Shown here: piece by piece, positions 1-10,745 of the stretch
How positions within the stretch are numbered: position 1 is the first letter of the stretch
Layout of the letters: every line of letters starts with the position of its first letter
Assembly: GCF_030700245.1 (NCBI RefSeq)
Contig: NZ_JAUYZI010000043.1
Location: 1 to 49,711 of the forward strand
DNA: 49,711 nucleotides
Direction of reading: 5' to 3'
Source of the DNA: Methylobacterium amylolyticum
Lineage (GTDB): Bacteria > Pseudomonadota > Alphaproteobacteria > Rhizobiales > Beijerinckiaceae
Program-made: the position numbers and the translations under genes
Notes under the pieces: generated by a model
Database searches by the model: none
The model's input: the letters and a program-made list of their open reading frames with translations, nothing else
What the model was told of the DNA's origin: nothing

Positions 1-366
1 ATGGGGTCCGGGCGCGGCTCATTTGGTGCCGCGCCGGGCGCGTACGCCCCTGCCTCCATGCCCACAACCCGAGCCGTCCCGCACCGGACGCGCCGCCCGG
101 GTGGCCGGCCGACTGAAGCCTGACCCCGCGGGCACCGCCCCGCCGCCCAAACCCGCGCTCAGTCCAGCGCGGATCCCTGCTGGACGCCCCTGGGATCGCT
201 CCCTCGGCGCCGGGCGGCAGGCGACTGACTATGAGCATGGAAAAGGAAAAAAGTCAAGAAGATTCGTCGCGGAGGCCGCGGTTCGGCGCGCGCTCGGGGC
301 GCGGCTTCCCAGCCGGACGCGCCCGTGCCACATCCTGGGGCCGCCACGCCGAGGATCCCGAGACGC
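1..366. other. Left-edge intergenic stretch with no supported gene
   Basis: I see no convincing coding region here; the open frames are the usual by-products of high GC. Two signals stand out. A 7-bp inverted repeat GTCCAGC-N10-GCTGGAC lies at 162-168 and 179-185. An A-rich patch at 241-262 carries, on the minus strand, TTGACT (257-252) followed 17 bp later by TCATAG (234-229), which resembles a leftward sigma-70 promoter. A minus-strand frame starting with ATG at 59 stays open to the window edge, so a leftward gene could begin here, but only about 19 codons are visible. Confidence 0.3.
229..257 (-). promoter_or_regulatory. Possible leftward sigma-70-like promoter
   Basis: On the minus strand TTGACT (-35) and TCATAG (-10) are separated by 17 bp in an otherwise very GC-rich stretch. 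The -35 matches well and the -10 poorly. It would drive a gene lying mostly outside the window to the left. Confidence 0.22.
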
Positions 367-930
367 ATGAACGCAACCCTCGACCTTCTGAGGACCCGCC
401 GCTCGGTGCCGCCGCCGCTCCTCGACGAGCCGGGGCCGTCCGCCGCGGAGCTGGAGACGATCCTCGCCGCAGCCTCCCGGGTGCCCGACCACGGCAAGCT
501 CGCCCCCTGGCGCTTCCTCGTCATCGCCGGCGACGCGCGGGCCCGGATCGGGGAGATCCTCGCGGCGACCTGGGCCGCCGACAACCCGGAGGCCGGCCCC
601 GAGCGCCTGGAGCAGGAGCGGCGCCGGCTGAGCCACGCGCCGGTCGCGGTGGCGGTCGTCTCCCGCGCCGGGCCGCACGCGAAGATCCCCGAATGGGAGC
701 AGGTGCTGTCGGCGGGCGCGGCGACCATGAACCTCGTGGTCGCGGCGAACGCCCTGGGATTCTCGACCGCGTGGCTGACCGAGTGGTACACCTACGACCG
801 CCGGGTGCTCGACGCCCTCGGCCTCGCGCCGGAGGAGCGGATGGCGGGCTTCGTCCATATCGGCCGGGCCCGGGAGATCCCCTCCGACCGGCCGCGGCCG
901 GCGCTGTCCGACATCGTCACCTATCTCTGA
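367..930 (+). CDS. Nitroreductase family protein (YdjA-like)
   Basis: This is a 187-residue flavin oxidoreductase of the nitroreductase fold, expected to bind FMN and use NAD(P)H in the cytoplasm. The N-terminal RRS at residues 11-13 matches the FMN-phosphate contact of the family. VPDHGKLAPWRF at 39-50 is the hallmark of the short YdjA-type branch, and GFSTAWLTEW at 131-140 matches the conserved glycine/tryptophan segment near the flavin. The length fits that branch. I chose the ATG at 367 because the protein then starts directly on the first conserved helix; the frame is open back to 325 but that extension is basic and unconserved. The gene stands alone, with 110 bp to the next gene. Its physiological substrate cannot be read from the sequence. 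Confidence 0.88.
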   Translation: MNATLDLLRTRRSVPPPLLDEPGPSAAELETILAAASRVPDHGKLAPWRFLVIAGDARARIGEILAATWAADNPEAGPERLEQERRRLSHAPVAVAVVSRAGPHAKIPEWEQVLSAGAATMNLVVAANALGFSTAWLTEWYTYDRRVLDALGLAPEERMAGFVHIGRAREIPSDRPRPALSDIVTYL

Positions 931-1040
931 GGCTCCGCTCCCGCGGCGGACCGTTTGCGTGGTCCGGAACGACGGGCCGACAAACCGCGTCGGACCGTGT
1001 TGGCCCTTGAAGACAACACGCCGTCCCGTATCATGGTGCG

Positions 1041-1349
1041 GTGGCAGCGGTCCTGGTCATCCGCCGCCGGGTGGTCTTCGGGGACCGGGATTTCGCCGAA
1101 CTGGTCGTCTGGCGCGTACCGAAACCGGTTCCACCCGCGAAGCACGGCTTCAAGTACCGCCTCGTCTACATCGTGGACGGGGAGCGGGTGATCGGCTTCG
1201 ACAACGAGCGGGGCAAGGGTGATCATCGGCACGAGCGCGGCGGCGAAGCCCCGTACCGCTTCGCCGGCATCGACCGCCTGCTCGATGATTTCGTGGCGGC
1301 CGTCGCCGCCTGGAGAAGGGACCATGGCCGAGACCCGAGCGACGACTGA
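1041..1349 (+). CDS. tumE: TumE-family (DUF6516) toxin of a toxin-antitoxin pair
   Basis: The 102-residue product has the compact beta-rich pattern of the TumE/DUF6516 family: an N-terminal strand rich in Val and Arg, a VVWRVP strand (22-27), a K-Y-R-L-V-Y strand (39-44) and the diagnostic DNERGKGDHRH at 54-64. Family members are small toxins encoded just upstream of a winged-helix antitoxin, which is the arrangement here: the end of this gene overlaps the next by 26 bp. The frame starts with GTG at 1041; I see no better in-frame ATG. The mode of action of this member cannot be inferred from the sequence. Family identity is fairly sure; toxicity is inferred from the family and the pairing. 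Confidence 0.75.
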   Translation: MAAVLVIRRRVVFGDRDFAELVVWRVPKPVPPAKHGFKYRLVYIVDGERVIGFDNERGKGDHRHERGGEAPYRFAGIDRLLDDFVAAVAAWRRDHGRDPSDD

Positions 1350-1695
1350 GATCGAGGTCGGCCGGGGCCTGCGCGCCGCGGCGGCGGACGTGGCGGACGC
1401 CTGGAAGGCCGCCGAGGCCGGTCGATCCGTCGGGGGCGGGGACCGGATCCTGTTCCGGGACTGGGCCGCCCTGTGCGCCGTGCTGTCCCCGAAGCGGTAC
1501 GACCTCCTGCGCCACCTCCGCCGCTCGCCCGAGGACGGCGTCCGGGCCCTGGCGCGGGCGCTGAAGCGCGATGTGCGCCGCGTCCACGCGGACGTGGTGG
1601 CGCTGGCCGACCTCGGGCTGGTGACGCGCGGGGCGGACGGACGGTTGTCGAGCGAGGTGGACGAGATCGCCTCGACGATCCGCGTCGCGGCGTGA
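1324..1695 (+). CDS. tumA: Winged-helix antitoxin / transcriptional regulator (TumA, HVO_A0114-like)
   Basis: This 123-residue protein carries a winged helix-turn-helix in its C-terminal half: RYDLLRHLRRSP (58-69), then RALARALKRDVRRVHADV (74-91) as recognition region, and LADLGLVTRG (94-103) as the start of the wing. This is the pattern of the HVO_A0114-type DNA-binding proteins that pair with TumE toxins. The ATG at 1324 lies inside the end of the toxin gene, a 26-bp overlap that suggests translational coupling. By analogy it should neutralise the toxin and repress the operon. A repeat element (family A) follows 66 bp after its stop. The frame is open upstream of 1324, but that extension would lie wholly within the toxin gene. 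Confidence 0.72.
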   Translation: MAETRATTEIEVGRGLRAAAADVADAWKAAEAGRSVGGGDRILFRDWAALCAVLSPKRYDLLRHLRRSPEDGVRALARALKRDVRRVHADVVALADLGLVTRGADGRLSSEVDEIASTIRVAA

Positions 1696-1761
1696 GCGGC
1701 CTGGAGCGCTCTCCGCCGGGGTGGACACCGGCCCGGCGCGAGAGAGCGCGTCAAAACAGAG

Positions 1762-2024
1762 GCTGAGAGCCGTGCACGATGGCAACGCGGACGGTACACG
1801 ACGGTTCGGAGTTCGCATCGGCCGATCCCAGCACCCCCCCTCATCCTGAGGCGGCGTCGCGCAGCGGCGCCCTCGAAGGAGCCCTCCAGCCGGCCGCGCG
1901 ATCCCTGGAGCCCTCCTTCGAGGCCCGCTCTCGCGGGCACCTCAGGATGAGGTAGAGGGTCGGAAACGCCCCCCGGCTCGCCGCGTCGTGTATCGTGGGC
2001 AACGCGATCGGGACCGGCTCCAGC
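1762..2024 (+). repeat. Family A repeat element, copy A1 (MITE-like)
   Basis: A roughly 263-bp element made of a left arm, a 114-bp core (1839-1952) and a right arm. The core starts with CCTCATCCTGAGG and ends with CCTCAGGATGAGG, its reverse complement, and has nested stems inside (CTCGAAGGAG pairing with CTCCTTCGAG). The outer ends are imperfect inverted repeats: GCTGAGAGCCG on the left against CGGCTCCAGC on the right. The same core occurs at 5631, 9917, 15456, 18304 and 45548. It carries no gene. Confidence 0.8.
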
Positions 2025-2097
2025 CCCCATCCCGATTCCAGCACCGCGCGCCGCCGCGCCGGACCGAAGCGCCCGCATCTCGCGAGGGACATGAGCC

Positions 2098-2727
2098 GTG
2101 CACTACGATTTCGACGTCCCCCGCGAGGCGCGCAGCCTGCCGCACAACCCGCTCAAGGCGATCGTCGCGCCGCGGCCGATCGGCTGGATCAGCGCGATGG
2201 ACGGGCAGGGGCGGCTCAACCTCGCGCCCTACTCGTTCTTCAACGCGGTGGCCGACAACATGGTCGCCTTCTCCTCGTCGGGCCGCAAGGACGCGATGAC
2301 CTTCGCGGAGGAGGGGCGCGAATTCGTGTGCAGCCTCGCCACCTGGGACCTGCGCGACGGCATGAACGATTCCTCCGCGCCGCTGCCGCGCGGCGAGAAC
2401 GAGTTCGCCTTCGCCGGCCTGGAGACCGCGCCGTCCCGCAAGGTGCGCCCGCCCCGGGTGGCGGCCTCGCCCGCGGCGCTGGAATGCCGCTGGCTCCAGA
2501 CCGTGCCGCTGGTGCCGCTCGACGGGGGCGAGCCGGACAATTTTCTGGTGATCGGGCAGGTGGTGTCGATCTACGTCGACGCGCGCTTCGTCGCGGACGG
2601 GATGGTCGACACCGCGGCGATGCACCCGATCATGCGCGGGGGCTACTTCGACTACTTCCACGCCACCGCCGACACGCGCTTCCGGATGCGCCGGCCGAAG
2701 GGCGCGGGCGAGTTCACCGGGTCCTGA
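2098..2727 (+). CDS. Flavin reductase family protein (FMN-binding split barrel)
   Basis: The 209-residue protein matches the flavin reductase-like family, cytoplasmic FMN-binding split-barrel proteins that reduce or carry flavin for partner oxygenases or act on unknown substrates. Near the N-terminus PRPIGWISAMD (22-32) and NLAPYSFFNAV (41-51) are the classic flavin-contact strands; later, VIGQVVSIYVD is the conserved barrel strand. Translation appears to start at GTG 2098, just after GAGGGAC, which can act as ribosome binding site; an ATG 7 bp upstream is in another frame. The gene is monocistronic and its promoter would lie in or next to repeat A1. No partner oxygenase is visible nearby, so the reaction is unknown. 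Confidence 0.85.
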   Translation: MHYDFDVPREARSLPHNPLKAIVAPRPIGWISAMDGQGRLNLAPYSFFNAVADNMVAFSSSGRKDAMTFAEEGREFVCSLATWDLRDGMNDSSAPLPRGENEFAFAGLETAPSRKVRPPRVAASPAALECRWLQTVPLVPLDGGEPDNFLVIGQVVSIYVDARFVADGMVDTAAMHPIMRGGYFDYFHATADTRFRMRRPKGAGEFTGS

Positions 2728-2805
2728 ATCGGGCCGGCCCGACGGCGGCCGGATTGAGAGGTTGTTTACCATAAGCGACGCAGGCTCGGAGGGTCCTCAG
2801 ACCCC

Positions 2806-4002
2806 GTGCCCGCCCGGATGTTCCTGTTCACCACGCCGTCGAGCCCCTCCGAGAACCCGGCCGCCGCGGCGCGTCCGGTCCCGGGCCCGGCCGCCGGCCC
2901 GGGAGCGGGTCAGGCCGCGGGCCCGGTGGTGCAGGCGATCCGCGACGGGGCGAGCGCCAGCGGCGTCGGCTTCGACTACCTGCTCGCCACAGCCCGGCGG
3001 GAATCGGCCCTCGACCCGGCGGCCAAGGCCGGGACCTCGACGGCCACCGGCCTGTTCCAATTCATCGAGCAGACCTGGCTCGGGGTGATGAAGAGCGCCG
3101 GGCCGCGGCTCGGCCTCGCGGAGCAGGCGGAGGCGATCACCCGGCAGGCCGACGGCACCTACACGGTGCCCGACGCCGACCGGCGGCAGGCGATCCTCGA
3201 CCTGCGCCGCGACCCGCGCATCTCGGCGACGCTCGCCGGCGCGCTCACCCAGAAGAACGCCGAGGCGCTGACCGGCGCGCTCGGCCGCGAGCCGACGGCG
3301 GGCGACCTCTACGCCGCGCACGTGCTGGGGGCGAAGGGCGCCGCCGCCCTGATCGGCACGGCGCGGACCTTCCCCGAGCGGGCCGCCGCCCTCGACCTGC
3401 CGGAGGCGGCCGCCGCCAACAGGGGCCTGTTCTACGACCGCACCGGGCGCCCGCGCACCGCCGCCGAACTCTACGCCAACCTCTCGGCGGCGGCCCAGGG
3501 CGTCTCCGCCACCGACCTGACCGGCCTGCGCCAGGAGGCCCCGTCGCCGCCGCGGGCCGCCACCGCCTACGCCGCCGCGGCGACGGCAACCGCGGCCGCG
3601 AACGGGGCCGGGACCGCGACTGGGACCGCGACCGCGACCGGGTTCGGCGGCAGCGCCGACCTGCGCAGCCTGTTCCAGACCGAGAGCCGGGGCGCGGTCT
3701 CGGACGCGGCCGCGCGGCTCTGGCAGGGCCGGTCGACGCCGCCCGCGCCCGAGCGGCCGGCACCGACGTGGTTCCCGCGCTCCGGGGCCGCGGCCGCCGA
3801 GGACGGGCCGGCCAACACGGGCGCGCTGCCCGCCGCGGCGCCGCCGCCCGCGGCCCCGGCCGCGATCCCGCCGGGCACCGCCCTGGCGAACCCGCCGCTG
3901 CCCCCGCGCCGCCCGGCGGACCTCGCGACCGCGCCCGATGCCGGCGCGCCCAAGACGATACCCCACAAGACCAGCCTGTTCGCCCCCCGGAGCGGCCCAT
4001 GA
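2806..4002 (+). CDS. Lytic transglycosylase (SLT-fold) domain protein
   Basis: The 398-residue protein has a lysozyme-like domain in its first 200 residues. ARRESALDPAAKAG (63-76) supplies the catalytic glutamate (E66), and TGLFQFIEQTW (81-91) is the matching glycine/phenylalanine/glutamine motif of SLT enzymes, which cleave the glycan strands of peptidoglycan. From about residue 235 the protein becomes a low-complexity Ala/Thr/Pro-rich tail. There is no typical signal peptide, so export may use another route. The start is uncertain: GTG 2806 lies 12 bp after GGAGGG, while ATG 2818 would shorten it by four residues. Its last codons overlap the DUF2336 gene in ATGA, so the two are probably translated together. 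The link suggests a cell-envelope role. Confidence 0.75.
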   Translation: MPARMFLFTTPSSPSENPAAAARPVPGPAAGPGAGQAAGPVVQAIRDGASASGVGFDYLLATARRESALDPAAKAGTSTATGLFQFIEQTWLGVMKSAGPRLGLAEQAEAITRQADGTYTVPDADRRQAILDLRRDPRISATLAGALTQKNAEALTGALGREPTAGDLYAAHVLGAKGAAALIGTARTFPERAAALDLPEAAAANRGLFYDRTGRPRTAAELYANLSAAAQGVSATDLTGLRQEAPSPPRAATAYAAAATATAAANGAGTATGTATATGFGGSADLRSLFQTESRGAVSDAAARLWQGRSTPPAPERPAPTWFPRSGAAAAEDGPANTGALPAAAPPPAAPAAIPPGTALANPPLPPRRPADLATAPDAGAPKTIPHKTSLFAPRSGP

Positions 4003-5495
4003 TCCTGCGTCAGTTCCTGGCCCTGACCCAGAACGCCCCGGCCGCGCGCCGGGCGGAGGCCGCCGCGGCGCTGGCGGAGATCTACCTCTACGGCGACCTC
4101 GCCGCGGACGCGGCCTGGGAGGCCAAGACCGCCCTGCTCGCGCTCCTCGATGACCCGGCGCCGGTGGTGCGCCGGGCCCTGGCCGAGGCCTGCGCAGCCT
4201 CCGCCCGGGCGCCGCGCCCGCTCGTCGTCGCCCTGTCCACCGACGTGCCGGAGGTCGCCGGGCCGGTGCTCGCCCGCTCGCCGGTGCTGACCGACGCCGA
4301 CCTCGTGGACGCGGCCGCGCTCGGCGACGCGGGGGTGCGGGCGGTGATCGCCCGGCGCCACCACCTCGCCCCCGCGGTCTCGGGGGCGCTCGCCGAGATC
4401 GGCGAGGCGGAGACGCTGGTGGCGCTCGCCGCCAACCCCACGGCGCGGATCACCGCCGGGCGCCTGCTGCGCATGGTCGAGCGGCACGGCGCGAGCCCGG
4501 CCCTGCGCGAGGCGCTGCTCGTCCGGCCCGACCTGCCGCCGGAGGTCCGCCACGCGGTGGTCCTCGCCGTGGCGCGGAGCCTGTCCGCCTTCGTGACCGC
4601 GTGCGGCTGGCTCGGCGCGGCCCGGTGCGAGCGGATGGAGGGCGAGGCGACGGAGCGCGCGGCCCTCGACGTGTGCGACGGCGCGGGCGCGGCCGCGGTC
4701 GGCCGCCTCGTGCGCCACCTGCGCGCCGCCCGGCAGCTCACCGCCGGCCTGATCCTGCGGGCGGTGCTCTCGGGGCGGTCCGACTTCGTGGCGGCGGCCC
4801 TGGCCGACCTCACCGGGCTCGATCACGCCGCGGTCGCCCGCGGCCTGCGCGACGGCCGCGGCGTCGCCGACCTCCACCGCCGCGCCGGCCTGCCCGAACC
4901 GCTGCTGCCGGCGATGCAGGCGGCGCTGGCCGCCGCGCGGGGGAGCGCGGACGCCCCGCGCGGGGCGGGCCTGTCGCGGCGGATGATCGCGCAGGCGCTC
5001 GCCGCCTGCGAGGCGGAGGCGGGCCCGGAGACCCGCGCGGTCGGCGCGCTGCTGACCCGCTACGAATCCGAGGCCGCCCGCGACGCGGCCCGCGAGGCCG
5101 CCCGCGCGGTCGCCGAGGCGGCGGCCAGCCGCGAGGCCCTGCGCCGGGAGACGCTGGCCGCCGACGCCGCGTGGCGCGCCGCCCTGGCCGCCCAGCGGCC
5201 CGAGCCCGAGGCCGCGAGGCCGGAGATCGACGCGGCGGAGCCGGTCGCGGTCGCGGCCGTCCCGGAGCCGGCGCTCGCCGCGGCGGACGCGCCGTTCAAC
5301 CCCGTCGGCGCCATCCTCGACGCGCTGCCGGGCCAGATCCTGGAGCATTTCCGCGCCGAGCGGGACGGCGTCGCCGAGCCGATCCACCCGCAGGTCGAGG
5401 CGGCGGCGGCGGTTCTCGACGGGCTCGACGCGGACCTGCTGGCTGCGTTCCGGTCCGGGCGCGGGGCGTCCGAGGATCTGGCGATCGCGGCCTGA
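3999..5495 (+). CDS. DUF2336 domain-containing protein
   Basis: This 498-residue, almost wholly alpha-helical and alanine-rich protein resembles the DUF2336 family of Alphaproteobacteria, whose function is unknown. The N-terminal 350 residues form repeated helical pairs (for example LLDDPAPVVRRALAEA near 48-63, and ILRAVLSGRSDFVAAALADLTG further on), similar to HEAT-like stacks. The C-terminal third is Ala/Glu/Arg-rich and probably coiled. I placed the start at ATG 3999, which overlaps the stop of the transglycosylase gene by 4 bp; the frame is open further upstream inside that gene. No membrane segment or signal peptide is visible, so it is likely cytoplasmic. Coupling to a peptidoglycan hydrolase is the only functional hint. 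Confidence 0.72.
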   Translation: MILRQFLALTQNAPAARRAEAAAALAEIYLYGDLAADAAWEAKTALLALLDDPAPVVRRALAEACAASARAPRPLVVALSTDVPEVAGPVLARSPVLTDADLVDAAALGDAGVRAVIARRHHLAPAVSGALAEIGEAETLVALAANPTARITAGRLLRMVERHGASPALREALLVRPDLPPEVRHAVVLAVARSLSAFVTACGWLGAARCERMEGEATERAALDVCDGAGAAAVGRLVRHLRAARQLTAGLILRAVLSGRSDFVAAALADLTGLDHAAVARGLRDGRGVADLHRRAGLPEPLLPAMQAALAAARGSADAPRGAGLSRRMIAQALAACEAEAGPETRAVGALLTRYESEAARDAAREAARAVAEAAASREALRRETLAADAAWRAALAAQRPEPEAARPEIDAAEPVAVAAVPEPALAAADAPFNPVGAILDALPGQILEHFRAERDGVAEPIHPQVEAAAAVLDGLDADLLAAFRSGRGASEDLAIAA

Positions 5496-5569
5496 GGCGG
5501 CCTTTCTTTGCTTTTTGTCCGAACCGCTCGCTCGTCGGCGCCGGCGTCGCGCGAGCGCGGTGACCCGAC

Positions 5570-5800
5570 CCAGGGCTGCGCCACGGTCCACGACAGTTCG
5601 GCGTTTGCGTCGGCCGATCCCACCAACTCCCCTCATCCTGAGGTGCCGGAGCGAAGCGGAGGCCTCGAAGGAGCCCTCCAGCCAGCCGCGCGATCCCTGG
5701 AGGCCTCCTTCGAGGCCCGCTGATGCGGGCACCTCAGGATGAGGTGGAGGGTCGAAAACGCCCCTCGGCTCGCCGCGTCGTGGACCGTGGGGCTGCGCGC
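5570..5800 (+). repeat. Family A repeat element, copy A2
   Basis: A 231-bp copy with a 114-bp core at 5631-5744. The arms share CCACGGTCCACGAC in inverted orientation (left about 5581-5594; right its complement around 5775-5790). Orientation is as in A1. It fills half of the gap between the DUF2336 gene and the LexA-box peptide. Confidence 0.78.
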
Positions 5801-5959
5801 GGCGGGCGGATGCGGCGCGCCCGCGCGGCCTCGCCGCGCTCGCCGGAGACGGGCGGCGGATCCGTCGATCGCGCCGTTGACCCGATCGCGCCGTCAACCG
5901 TTCGCTAACCCTGTTCCCACCCCGGCCCGTGAATCCCGCCTGTCCCCGCTTCCCTTACG
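5801..5959. other. Intergenic stretch before the SOS peptide, no gene seen
   Basis: GC-rich non-coding DNA. TTGACC at 5877-5882 could be a -35 box but no good -10 follows at normal spacing. Two GTTC words at 5900 and 5913 are 9 bp apart and so do not form a LexA site. Confidence 0.4.
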
Positions 5960-5974
5960 GAACAAAACAAGAAC
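5960..5974 (+). promoter_or_regulatory. LexA (SOS) box, alphaproteobacterial type
   Basis: GAACAAAACAAGAAC is GAAC-N7-GAAC, the complement-strand form of the GTTC-N7-GTTC direct repeat bound by LexA in Rhizobiales and Rhodobacter. It sits in an AT-rich island 31 bp before the start of a 34-residue membrane peptide. It therefore probably places that peptide, and possibly dnaE downstream, under DNA-damage control. Confidence 0.62.
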
Positions 5975-6005
5975 ATATGGGCTGACGCACAGGGGAGACG
6001 CGGCG

Positions 6006-6110
6006 ATGCTGAAGCGGGTGATCCTGACCGGGATGGTCGAGCTCATGGCGTTCGGGGTGCTGTTCGGGGCGGTGGGCGCGTGGGCGATAGCGTTGACGCC
6101 GGTTCGTTGA
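6006..6110 (+). CDS. 34-residue putative SOS-induced membrane peptide
   Basis: The ATG at 6006 is preceded at 8 bp by AGGGGAG (5991-5997), a strong ribosome binding site. The 34-residue product begins with MLKR, is followed by one hydrophobic helix of about 22 residues (roughly residues 5-29, including AFGVLFGAVGAWAIA), and ends in TPVR. It therefore looks like a single-pass inner-membrane peptide. A LexA box lies 31 bp upstream. In Caulobacter the 29-residue SidA is an SOS-induced membrane peptide that blocks division; the size, topology and control here are similar. No sequence homology is claimed, because I cannot test it. The stop is 204 bp before dnaE. Coding status is likely but unproven. 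Confidence 0.55.
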   Translation: MLKRVILTGMVELMAFGVLFGAVGAWAIALTPVR

Positions 6111-6314
6111 CGCCCGCTTGCGCGTTCGCGATCGGTTCCCGGTCCGGACCGGCTGTGCACAGGAAACCGGAAGTTGCGGCGCGTTTGCGCCCCGGAACCG
6201 GCGGATCGGCCGTCGCGACCGGGAGGGCGGTGGATATCCGGGTGCTGATGCGGCCGGGTCATCGACAGGAGCCGGCGGGGGCGGAATCCTGTGCGGCCCC
6301 GAACAAGGCCCGCG

Positions 6315-9827
<3,513 letters not shown>

Positions 9828-9845
9828 GACGGCCGGGGCGGGCTC

Positions 9846-10280
9846 CTGGAGGCGGTCCCGATCGCGTTGCGCACGGTCCGCGACGCGGCGCGCCGAGGGG
9901 CGTTTCCGACCCTCCCCCTCATCCTGAGGTGCCCGCGCCAGCGGGCCTCGAAGGAGGGCTCCAGGGATCGCGCGCCCGGCTGGAGGGCTCCTTCGAGGCC
10001 TCCGCTGCGCTCCGGCGCCTCAGGATGAGGGGGGCTGATACCGTTTCCGGGTGAACCGTTCGGTGATCCGGCCCCGCACCGTCATCGCGAGCCGTAGGCG
10101 AAGCGACCCAGGGCAGCGCGCGGCTTGAGACGGTGGCGCCCCTGGATTGCTTCGCTCCGCTCGCAAAGACGGAGAGCGTCGATCCCGAACCCTTAAGCCG
10201 GACGTCGTATGATTAGGATCGGCCGACGCAGACGCCGAACTGTCGTGCACCGCACGCGTCGCCATCGTGCACGGCTCCAA
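9846..10280 (-). repeat. Family A repeat element, copy A3, interrupted by a family B element
   Basis: Relative to A1 this copy is inverted: one arm at 9846-9916, the core at 9917-10030 (114 bp), and the other arm at about 10210-10280. The two parts are separated by a family B element at 10039-10209. Removing it restores the junction GGGGGGCTGATTAGG, which lines up with the uninterrupted junctions of the other copies. The right end (CGTGCACGGCTCC) mirrors the left end of A1. Confidence 0.72.
10039..10209. repeat. Family B repeat element, copy B1, nested in A3
   Basis: About 171 bp, beginning TACCGTTTCCGGGTGAA and ending near TTAAGCCGGACGTCGTA, which are imperfect inverted repeats. It contains GTCATCGCGAGC and GCTCGCAAAGACGG and GAAGCGA/TTCGCTC words typical of alphaproteobacterial palindromic repeats. 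Flanking TGA at 10036-10038 and 10210-10212 may be a 3-bp target duplication. The second copy lies at 42206-42381. Confidence 0.65.
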
Positions 10281-10314
10281 GTCCTCGTCCGGCCTCCGCC
10301 TCGGCGGCGAGCGC

Positions 10315-10650
10315 CTAGCCGGACCGGAGCGAGCGCCGGCCCCCGAGGCGCTGGTGCCGCTCCACCATCCGCTGGCGGTGGCTCCGGATCTCCGGCCCGG
10401 CCACCGGATCGAGCGGCGCCGGCACCGCGGGCATGACCTGAACCTGCCGCGCGGCGATCGGCGGCCGGCGCCGCGGCGGCGGCCGTCCCGTCGCCCGGGC
10501 CGCGACCGTGAGGGCGGCCCAGCCGGCCGCGCACGAGATCCCGACGAGGACGCCCTCCCAGGACGGCGCCGGCCGGGTCATCAGCACGGCGGCACCGGCG
10601 AGCGCCGTGCCGGTCGCGAGCAGCCTGAGCGTTGGGTCTTCCGAGGCCAT
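10315..10650 (-). CDS. Hypothetical two-helix membrane protein
   Basis: I do not recognise this 111-residue product. It starts MASEDPTLRLL and has two hydrophobic segments, about residues 8-24 and 28-48 (GVLVGISCAAGWAALTVAA), then an arginine/proline-rich tail, consistent with a small inner-membrane protein with a basic cytoplasmic end. The ATG at 10650 gives a sensible membrane start; the frame is open far upstream but only by GC bias. It lies 95 bp downstream of another minus-strand gene, so the two could share a transcript. The ribosome binding site is weak (GGCGAG). Confidence 0.45.
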   Translation of the reverse strand: MASEDPTLRLLATGTALAGAAVLMTRPAPSWEGVLVGISCAAGWAALTVAARATGRPPPRRRPPIAARQVQVMPAVPAPLDPVAGPEIRSHRQRMVERHQRLGGRRSLRSG

Positions 10651-10745
10651 GCCGCAGTCTCGCCGGTCGGCCTTGCCGCGCGGTGAAGGCGTTCGCTCGA
10701 TTCCGCCCGATCCACCGCCGTCGCGTCGGCACCCGGCGCCGCCCG

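Noticed and set aside
231..1010. A 259-residue plus-strand frame starting MSMEKEKSQED
   Set aside because: It overlaps the nitroreductase gene in another frame and turns into Arg/Gly-rich shadow sequence; the first 12 codons reflect the A-rich promoter-like patch.
921..2078. Minus-strand frame of 385 residues across tumE/tumA and repeat A1
   Set aside because: It has no recognisable domain, is Arg/Ala-rich and runs through a repeat element.
5900..5916. Second LexA box upstream of the small peptide (GTTC...GTTC)
   Set aside because: The spacing is 9 bp instead of 7.
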